Positions 56,472 to 64,000 of a stretch of 64,000 bases of DNA are shown piece by piece (the stretch's first letter is position 1; every line of letters begins with the position of its first letter). The notes under the pieces were generated by a model, which ran no database searches, was not told the origin of the DNA, and saw nothing but the letters and a program-made list of their open reading frames with translations. The stretch is from Cymodocea nodosa (Eukaryota > Streptophyta > Magnoliopsida > Alismatales > Cymodoceaceae): NCBI GenBank assembly GCA_036874045.1, contig CM072338.1:22156501-22220500 (forward strand), in the 5' to 3' direction. The position numbers and the translations under genes were made by a program.

Positions 56472-57236
56472 ATGACACTGCCGCCGCCGCCGCCGCCCCT
56501 CAAGGCCGTGACCCTCACCCACGTCCGGTACCGCCGGGGCGACCCCCTGGGACATTTTCTTGCTTGGGTGTCCCTCGTCCCGGTCTTCATCAGCGTCGGC
56601 GGCTTCATCTCCCACTTCCTCTTCCGTCGCGAGCTCCAGGGCATCTTCTTCGCCATCGGCCTACTCATTTCCCAGATCCTCAACGAGCTCGTAAAGATCT
56701 CCGTCCAACAGTCCCGTCCGGAGACCTGCGCGCAGCTCGAGGCCTGCGACTCCCACGGCTGGCCATCCAGCCACTCCCAGTACATGTTCTTCTTCGCGGC
56801 CTACTTCACGCTTCTCGCCTTCCGAGGGATCGGGGTCTCCACCACGATGTGGAAGGTCTTCCTCGCCTCACTCGCCTGGCCCCCGGCGATCCTCACTTTG
56901 TTGTCTAGGGTTTACTTGGGATACCACTCTGTCGCCCAGGTACCCCCAAAAGGAAAGATCCTTTCTTTCTTTTTTTTGTTTGCGTTGGTACGTTTTTTTG
57001 GACGACTTTCTTGACCTCAGGTTGTTGCTGGAGCATTGTTGGGGCTTGTTCTCGGTGTGATCTGGTTCTGGGTTGTCAACACGCAATTGATCGACTTCTT
57101 CCCAGCGATGGAGGAGAGTGCGATCGGGAAGTACCTGTACATCAAGGATTCTTCTCATATACATAATGTGCTCAAATTCGAGTACGACAATGCGAGGAAT
57201 GCGCGAATCAAGGCCACGAAACAGGCCGCTGACTGA
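56472..57236 (+). CDS. LPPG: Lipid phosphate phosphatase gamma
   Basis: Two exons, 56472-56939 and 57021-57236, give 227 aa (about the same as Arabidopsis LPP-gamma). It belongs to the PAP2 phosphatase superfamily and removes phosphate from lipid phosphates such as phosphatidic acid; the Arabidopsis protein is a plastid envelope candidate for this step. Start region: LKAVTLTHVRYRRGDPLGHF. Active-site motifs: KISVQQSRP (KX6RP type), GWPSSHSQ (PSGH type) and SRVYLGYHSVAQ, where the usual Asp after the His is Gln, as in dolichyl-diphosphatase-like members. Four or more hydrophobic segments are visible. The end, SHIHNVLKFEYDNARNAR, is family-conserved. The GC-rich first exon causes spurious frames on the other strand. 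Dolichyl-diphosphatase activity is the main alternative. Confidence 0.94.
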
Positions 57237-58666
57237 AACTGTAAGTTGGATTTCTTTGCTGTCTTCATTTAAGATGCTGGGTCCATTAAAATTGCTCTAA
57301 ACAAGGATGCCAGATTATGTTTTTGCGTGAAAAGTTTCTTAACGGCGGTGTTCAGTCCTACTTGCTTTGTATTCATCATCCGAGCCGATTGAATTCTCGA
57401 GTCTTTTTCTCTTTGCCCCACCAAAGGATGCTTGATTATCAGAATTTGTATGTTTAGACCTGTGGCATACATTATTTATTGTGAGTGGCTATTCTTTGTG
57501 AATAATGTGGGGTTACGAGCATGTAACTATGTTTGTTACTTTGTCTGTCTGATAGTTATAAGCTGCATCCGTTGTGATAACAAAGCTTGGCACCCTCTTA
57601 TAAAACTCGAAAAACATATACAAGTAGCTCGATATTCTGCAGTGAAACTTAAACACAGCAAGAATGAAGATAAACTTCAGGATAATTGAGCAGTCTAGCC
57701 TACACCAAAATCGATTAGAAGTTGATCTCGATGCCAATGACAACAAAAAGGACCAACTAAATGGTATTCCAATGATGCATTTGTATAAACTCGACATGAT
57801 TTTGAAGTATCGTTTTAGTGACATTGATGTGGAAATCGAATTTTTGATTTACGTTTTTTTATTGTTTGTGACGAAGTTCTCCATGGATCGGATCAATCGA
57901 TCAATAAATAACTCAAACGTCAGAACAAACAAGAGAATAATAAAAATCAATATAAATCACTTCGTTCGAGATCAACTGCATTCATCACAAGTATAACACG
58001 TGGGATAGCGGAGAGATTTTTATGATACGGTTGGTGTTTATGGGTTGGCCACAACACGACAACAAGGATGTATGACCACCGCTTATTCTGAGATTAACGA
58101 TCGGGCTTTTATCAATATTTTTTTCGTATTTAGGTTTTCTTTTCAACCGTAAGTGTCAAACATTTTTAAAATACTACGATTTAAATCAATACTTGATTAT
58201 GAACAAAAACAGATAGCGCACTTGACCTCCATTATAGTCTGACCAAAATAGCATGGTCATAATTTAAATAAAAATATCATCAATATTAAAAAAAAGTTCC
58301 ATACGTGATTGTGTACAATGTCAAGCAAGAAATATTGGCCCAGCAGACTAAAAAGAGTACAAAATAACCAAGCCATACACCATGATCGAAGTGACTTGAA
58401 ACCTTCAAATCCTGGTAAATCTCAACTACTGACCTCACACCATACTAGAATAGGCAAGTACTGTTTGGAAAAGAGAATGGATATCAATTGCAGTAACGAT
58501 ACAACTCACTTGGTCTCATGGACAAGTGACGACTCGAGGAAAGTGGATCGTCGATACTCAAATATCAAATATAATTTTCTATTGATCGTTCGATATCACA
58601 GGATAAATCAATATCACATCAGGAAAATAGTCAAAGATTTTACCAAATCTTGTAACAAAAATTCCT
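57237..58666. other. 3' UTRs and spacer between LPP-gamma and taxilin
   Basis: The two genes converge. About 57237-57700 is likely the LPP-gamma 3' UTR. The rest is AT-rich. The plus-strand frame at 58309-58701 overlaps the end of taxilin, antisense, and has no domain. Confidence 0.45.
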
Positions 58667-61600
58667 TCACTCTACAGGACTTACAACTGTTTCTGCAATA
58701 GGATCAGTGGTACTCATTTTAGCTGAATTCTGTTTCCTTTCTGCCTGTAGTGAACGACACAAAGATTCAAGCTTGTCCTTCTGGTTTTTCATTTTCTCCA
58801 GCTGCTTCTTCATGTGTTCTCGCTAATTGTTTAAAGGAAGCAACAAGAAAAAGGATTATTCACGCCTACTAGACAGCGCAACATAAAATTTGAAATTCAA
58901 AATCAAATATATCTAATTGGTAATAGTCTAAACTAAATTAAATACTTGGTACTTTCTAGTCTCAACTCTACATAAATACATAGAAGAATCATACGACCCC
59001 ATAATTAGAAGTGTCCCATGATTAACTCTTATTTTCAGGTGATTTATCTTCATTTCCAAGTAATCAGCAAAAGTAATAAAATAGACAATGGCACATCAGA
59101 CTATGCGAATGCATTATTGAAGCAGAAACGAGAAAATAACCCATGCTTCAAAAAAATTTGATGCATATATGATGCGAAGCTGAAAATTGTGACATCATGT
59201 TCAAAAAAGAAGGGGATCAACATATGCATTCCTTTTAGAAGTTGGTGCACTAACTACGAAGCTAAGTCACAATGTTTGCTGTCAGAAAAAATGGAGATCA
59301 GCACCTGCACTCTTTTTTACAAAGCATTCATGAATAACCCATGGTCAGAATCAGACATGGTTTGAGGCAGAATGAAAAACAGTCCATCAAAATAGAATTT
59401 TAAGAGAAAATATTTTTCTTTCCTTTCCACACAAGTACAAACACCTTATTGGAGTCAAATAGAAAGTAAGATCCTGTGAATCTACGTTCGTATGATTTCA
59501 TTTGACTTACATTTTTTTTTTCTTTTCACTGACAAACATTATTCTTCAGTCTTTAGTTTTTAAATTGTTTAAAAAATTACAACAAATAGCTTGCATGTAT
59601 TGTGGTTTGACAAGAACAGCTAGAGAAATCATTAAATGGAGTTCCCCCAATTTAAATAACTTAGCACCATTTTTATCCACCTCGACAGTCATCCTTGTAA
59701 TCCATAGCTTCTTATTTGCAATGATTATGTATATAATTTTTTACAAAAGATGCCCGATATTTACCTATATTGAAGTTCAAGCTCTAGATAACAAGAAATA
59801 TTTAAACGAAGCAGTACATATGCATGACTTACGTCCTCAACAAGCTTTATGATTGAAAAATCCGACTTCTCACATTTGCTTTTCAAGAATACATTTTCTT
59901 TCTTCAAATCCTTTATTAACTTTGCCATCTGAACATAATATAATCAAGGAATAAATATCACTTTAGATGGAAATAAAATAGAAAAACAAGATTTTCTGCA
60001 ATATACCTTTTCCATTTCTTGCTTAAATGTTTCAAAAACTTCATTGCTCTTTAACAACGCATCCTGCACAAAAGCCTTGCTTTAGCTACTTTTTAGCCCA
60101 AATATGGCTAATTGCATGTAAATCTAACAAAAGTAGTGATAAATGTGGATGAAAAGCAATGAACGAATCCAAATCCAGAATACAGACACATCCATAAAAA
60201 AATTCATTTTGATTTCTGACAGACATATTATCAAGAGCATTGCCTTCCTATGACAATCCTCTGTTACAAGGGCATCTCATTTTGGAAATATTGTGAATCA
60301 ATACAAATAGCAGCATAATTTGCAAGTTGCCATATATTAAGAAAAAACTCTTAATGGAGAAAAACCAATGAGACAAACAGCAGCAAAACAACAAATAAAT
60401 AACATAAAACTGAAGATACGACTTCATAATGAAATAACATTGTCCCTACAACACCAACAGGGGGGTGTCAAATGGGTCAAGTCAGGTTGGACCCAAACAT
60501 TTAGGCCTAATTCATTTATAGATGGATCTATCATATCAAACCTGTAACAGACCCATTTAATTTCATGTCTGACCTGAACCAACCCATTTATAAATAGATG
60601 AAACTGGATCAGGTGAAGATGATAAACGAGATCGATTTACTCATTTAAAGAGTTTAGAGATTATTATATAGTATATAATAGAAAATTATCAAAAAATGAC
60701 TTCATTGCATCATGTTTTCGAAACATTAATAATTTTTTTGAGAAGAGGTAGGGTGATTCTCATTAAGAAAAATAAGAGTCATCCAGAAAGCAAACACTCC
60801 ATCTTCTGTAATCCAAAGATTAAAAAAAGATCAGAGCCAAAAAGAAACAAATAAAAAATGAAAGCACTGTCCCATATGCCCAAAAAAGGTTCTCTAGAAA
60901 TAATATCCTCTGGGCTGATGGACACTTTTTGGAAGATTACATTGTTCCTTCTCAGCCAGATAGCCTAGCAAGTGGCATGGATCAAGAGCAGCAGCCAATG
61001 TTTAGCAGTCAACTTTCCTTTGATAATTCTGCTAGTCATCATGATGAGTTCATCAATTGGGTTGATGTTGAAGCTCCCCAAGACAACCGTCCTACTCAGC
61101 TGTTTCCAAGCTTGAGAGGTGATTTTGCAGGTATAAAATAGATGGTCGGCATCTTCATCTGCACAACCACAGAAATGCACATTGAACATCATCAAAGCCT
61201 GCCCATTTGCTACAATATATACCATGGTCACAATCCTCTTCTGAGTAAATAGCCAGAGAAAAAGCCTTGTCCTTAAGAAGGGTCTTGCTTTTCCACATCA
61301 TTTTGTATGGCTTCTGCTTCTCTACAAGTCATATTGTTCATCAGTTTAAAGCAACATTTCACTGTAAAGTTCCCTGAAGACAATCTTATCCTCCTCTGAA
61401 GGGATTTGGAGTAGCCCTGCAGTCTGCAGTATTTCCTCCTTTAGATGTCTTCTGAAATTCAGATTCCATGTCCAGCATTTGTCAAAAGATCCTACCTCTC
61501 TGAGCTTTGCATTAGGATTATTCACTACTGAATAAAGGTCCGGGAATCTATCCATCATAATCTTGTATTCTGTACCCCATATCTGTCCAGAAGAGAATCT

Positions 61601-62742
61601 CTCCATCGCACATCCAGTATCCAATGTGACCAGAGAAAAGAGGTTGCTTTTCCATAAAATTCTGTCAAAAAGAGGAAACAAGTTTCCATCTTTCCATTGG
61701 ATCCACCTGTGCATTCAGTTTTTACTAGCGATAAGGCTGGCCCAGATTGTGTGCTCATCTGTTTCCCAAAACCACTTTCATTTGCAAAGCAAAACATTAT
61801 TAAAATTTTCAAGTGGCACGATGACCAAACCTCCAAATTTTCTAGGCATACAAACCTTGGACCATTTAACCAAGCGGAGGCATTAATATTCAAATAAAAA
61901 TACCTTAAAAAAATATACTTTACATAAAATATAATTATAAACGGGTTGACTGGATTAGGCTGTGTTCAACCTGTTTATGTTAGGTGAGTTTGGGTCAAGT
62001 TCAGGTGTCCATAAGCATGTCAGGTCAAATGGGCTCAGGTTTTTTGATAGCTCTAGCAGTAACGACTGTTTAACATTTAATAAGACATAGGATAAGGTAG
62101 GGTTTCTTCTGTTCTTCTACGTAAATCATATTCTAAAAAAGGGATGCCAAAGTCACAGGTTCAGTGGTTCTACTCCTTTATATTACTAACCAAGAATTTC
62201 TATATGCCATTTGTTACAATCAATACTGCTGCTCAAAAAACATCATTCTGCTTAGCACTTGCTATGATAATATTATTTTGAACACAGACAACTACAAATC
62301 ATTCTGAAAACTGAAATGATCACCATCCAACTCAAGCAGATGATAAAGTCTATATCACATTTAACCAATAAAACTTGGACCTGAATGAAATATACATAAA
62401 ACAAGAAGACTTTCACCTGAAATTGCTGAAACTTTTCTCCATCGGCTGCTAACTGTAAGCGTAGACTTTTTTCAGTTTCTAACAATTGAGTAACCTGTTC
62501 AGCATATAGTTGCATTTGTGTCTGTTCCTTTGCAGCTCTCTCTTGATGTTGTTGAATTTTCAGATCAGAAAGTTGTAGTTCTAGTGTTTTCTCTTTCAAC
62601 TGCATATTCATGTATCAAAAAATTTGAGGTCTTAAAGCTAAACACTTGTTCAAAAAAGAGTCGTAAGCAGCAAACCTTCTGTTCAAAATGTTGTTCAGAA
62701 AGGGCATATTGATCTGCAATTTGCTTTAACTTATTTCTTAGC
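58667..62742 (-). CDS. Taxilin family protein, 3' part (5' exons beyond window)
   Basis: Five exons join in phase: 62742-62676, 62599-62417, 60063-60007, 59928-59833 and 58822-58667, giving the last about 185 residues. The first visible exon begins in mid-codon after a good acceptor, so more exons lie upstream. They were not found before 64000, so the gene continues past the right edge or its intron is long. The protein is coiled-coil throughout: LRNKLKQIADQYALSEQHFE, LQLAADGEKFQQFQ, DALLKSNEVFETFKQEMEK, KENVFLKSKCEKSD, REHMKKQLEKMKNQ and LESLCRSLQAERKQN, all diagnostic for taxilins. Animal taxilins bind syntaxins and act in vesicle traffic; the plant role is not settled. A short variable tail follows. 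Confidence 0.92.
60455..62055. mobile_element. hAT-like non-autonomous element, split by a LINE
   Basis: The left part (about 60455-60660) starts GGGGGTGTCAAATGGGTCAAGTC, and the right part (about 61935-62055) ends AAATGGGCTCAGGTTTTTTGATAGCTCTAG. The ends are inverted matches of the form TAG(A/G)G(C/G)TGTCAAA, as in many plant hAT elements. The two halves share degenerate GACCCATTTAT/ATAAACGGGTT words. About 1.2 kb of L1-like sequence lies between them. Confidence 0.5.
60730..61915 (-). mobile_element. L1-type LINE 3' fragment in taxilin intron
   Basis: On the minus strand, 61893-61346 reads through the region after reverse transcriptase, with MERFSSGQIWGTEYKIMMDR, FPDLYSVVNN and WNLNFRRHLKEEIL, and 61231-60965 gives the zinc-binding end CGCADEDADHLFYTCKI. 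This is the C-terminus of plant L1-type LINE ORF2 (zf-RVT region). The reverse transcriptase itself is missing, so the copy is 5'-truncated, as LINEs usually are. Only a few stops or shifts separate the two open blocks, so it is fairly young. Confidence 0.75.
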
Positions 62743-63190
62743 CTGTAGATAAATATAAATATGCTAATTAGTATTTCACAGCTTTCTTCAAGGTCTGTTG
62801 ATGATTTGCTTAAATAATATTCTTTTTCAGATTGATATATAAGCCCAAAGGTAAAAACAAACTGAAATAATGAATGATGATGATGCAAAAAAGCTGCCTT
62901 GTAGTGTAATTTTAAGATAGAAGTAACTTCTAGTTATTTTGACTTCAAATTCCTTTGAAGAAGAGTAGAGCCAATCCAAAATACAAAAGTAAATATATTT
63001 AAAAAATATCTTCGGAATATATTATGGATTGAAATGCTGGCATTAAGGATTCCTAAAGTCTCCAAAGAAGAACAATTATAAGTAAAAAATGGTAATGATG
63101 AGGCATACTTGGTCAAAGGCATCCAATATCTTGACTTGGTTTTCTTATGCATATGGTATACATCCTAAACCTCATCCATTGTTATTGAAA
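62743..63190. other. Taxilin intron or upstream region
   Basis: AT-rich with no further taxilin exon visible on the minus strand. Confidence 0.4.
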
Positions 63191-63191
63191 T

Positions 63192-63338
63192 TGTTAGAAT
63201 GTATTAAGGTTATGTGTTGTAGCAAGTTTATCCTTGCATTATTAGAGTTGTATTGATTATGTCCTTGTAACTTCTATACATGGTAGCATTGTTTTTGTTA
63301 ATGCACAACTCAACTTTCATCTTCTTCTTTTGTTCTCA
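63192..63338 (+). mobile_element. Short 5' LTR of a copia/TRIM-like element
   Basis: A 147-bp stretch starts TGTTAGAATGTATTAAGG and ends TTTTGTTCTCA, with the usual TG...CA ends. It is followed by the primer-binding-like TTGTATCAAAGCATAG at 63341. The internal region continues to the window edge and has no recognised domain yet. Confidence 0.5.
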
Positions 63339-63340
63339 TA

Positions 63341-63356
63341 TTGTATCAAAGCATAG
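63341..63356 (+). other. Primer-binding site for initiator-Met tRNA
   Basis: TTGTATCAAAGCATAG closely resembles the plant copia form TGGTATCAGAGCATAG, placed two bases after the proposed LTR end. Confidence 0.5.
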
Positions 63357-64000
63357 ATTTTAAAAGTCAAAAAATGTGAAAAATCTAGGAAAGGAAGAGA
63401 GAAATCTTAGCCACCACTTTACTCCCAACCACCAAAGAAAGAGTTGCCACCTTATCTATCTCTAACATTGACATTGAACACCATTGGCTATCCCCCCATC
63501 TTGCATCATGCCATCAACTCTCCGTTTGGCATGAAGCATCCCTCTACCACCCTCCACCAAACAGAGTGAAGAGAAGAGACCCTAACCAATCATCGACCCT
63601 GAGGGTCAGCAACCAACCGACAAAGATGGAGGGCTAAGCATCATCCTCAAAGCTTAGGGGATTCAAAAGAACAATAATAGAAGTCCTCAAGTCATTAGCA
63701 AGTACTCCACAATGCTAAAACTTAGAGCCTCCTCCCTTCCATCCATCTCTCCATTCTCCTCTCTTGCTACTTTAGTAGCGATGACATTTACAATCTGTTG
63801 TTGCTCCAACAATTACAACATCCTTGCGAGGGTTCTTAGTGAGCTATCTCTAGATGACATCAACTTGGGTGTGGTGGTTCTGGAGTTTAGGAGGGTCTGA
63901 CATGTCACCAGGCAACGGTGGAGGCACAGACAAAGTTACCATGGAAGGAGGGTTTGGAGCCACAAGCTTTGAGGAGTCCAAGGAAGAGGTAGAGAAGCCA

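Noticed and set aside
56298..56908. Minus-strand and second plus-strand frames over the phosphatase
   Set aside because: Shadows of the GC-rich LPP-gamma first exon. They break where the true exon keeps family motifs.
58309..58701. 130-codon plus-strand frame
   Set aside because: Lies antisense over the taxilin stop and 3' UTR, with no domain or splice support.

Overview
This window is nuclear DNA from a flowering plant. The evidence is genes split by GT/AG introns, GC-rich first exons, very AT-rich intergenic DNA full of decayed transposons, and proteins close to known plant families. The GC-rich, Ser/Pro-rich N-termini and the repeat content suggest a monocot (Musa- or palm-like). That placement is inference; the sequence alone does not fix the species.

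Seven protein-coding genes can be supported. From left to right they are: a single-exon YIP1-family Golgi membrane protein (-, 3.2-4.0 kb); a six-exon RING-H2 E3 ubiquitin ligase of the RHG1A/HIP1 type (-, 5.2-7.2 kb); a four-exon, two-SANT-domain co-repressor orthologous to Arabidopsis POWERDRESS (+, 22.5-34.6 kb, with a 6.1 kb third intron); a two-exon tetraspanin of the TET5/TET6 type (-, 36.2-37.1 kb); an eight-exon subfamily II serine carboxypeptidase (-, 43.6-47.2 kb); an eleven-exon importin alpha of the IMPA-9 type (-, 48.5-55.6 kb); and a two-exon lipid phosphate phosphatase of the LPP-gamma type (+, 56.5-57.2 kb). The 3' five exons of a taxilin gene (-, 58.7-62.7 kb) continue past the right edge. 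Exon joins were worked out by hand from splice sites, reading phase and family similarity, and every joined frame closes.

The rest is mostly repeats. There are two decayed PIF/Harbinger-like elements in tandem (9.1-12.8 kb), one broken Ty1/copia element with recognisable LTR ends and primer-binding site (38.1-43.3 kb), and four decayed RTE-type LINE fragments, all antisense. An L1-type LINE fragment sits inside a hAT-like element in a taxilin intron. Other repeats are a 301-bp tandem duplication in the POWERDRESS intron, a MITE-like family with AAGGTG-rich ends in at least three places, and a short LTR with primer-binding site at the right edge.

The genes do not form a pathway. The clearest higher-order signal is the head-to-head IMPA-9/LPP-gamma pair, which matches the adjacent Arabidopsis loci At5g03070 and At5g03080 and so looks like an ancient conserved neighbourhood, possibly with a shared promoter. 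I found no convincing undescribed system. The most open question is a possible spliced transcript at 17.5-18.3 kb with no clear reading frame.
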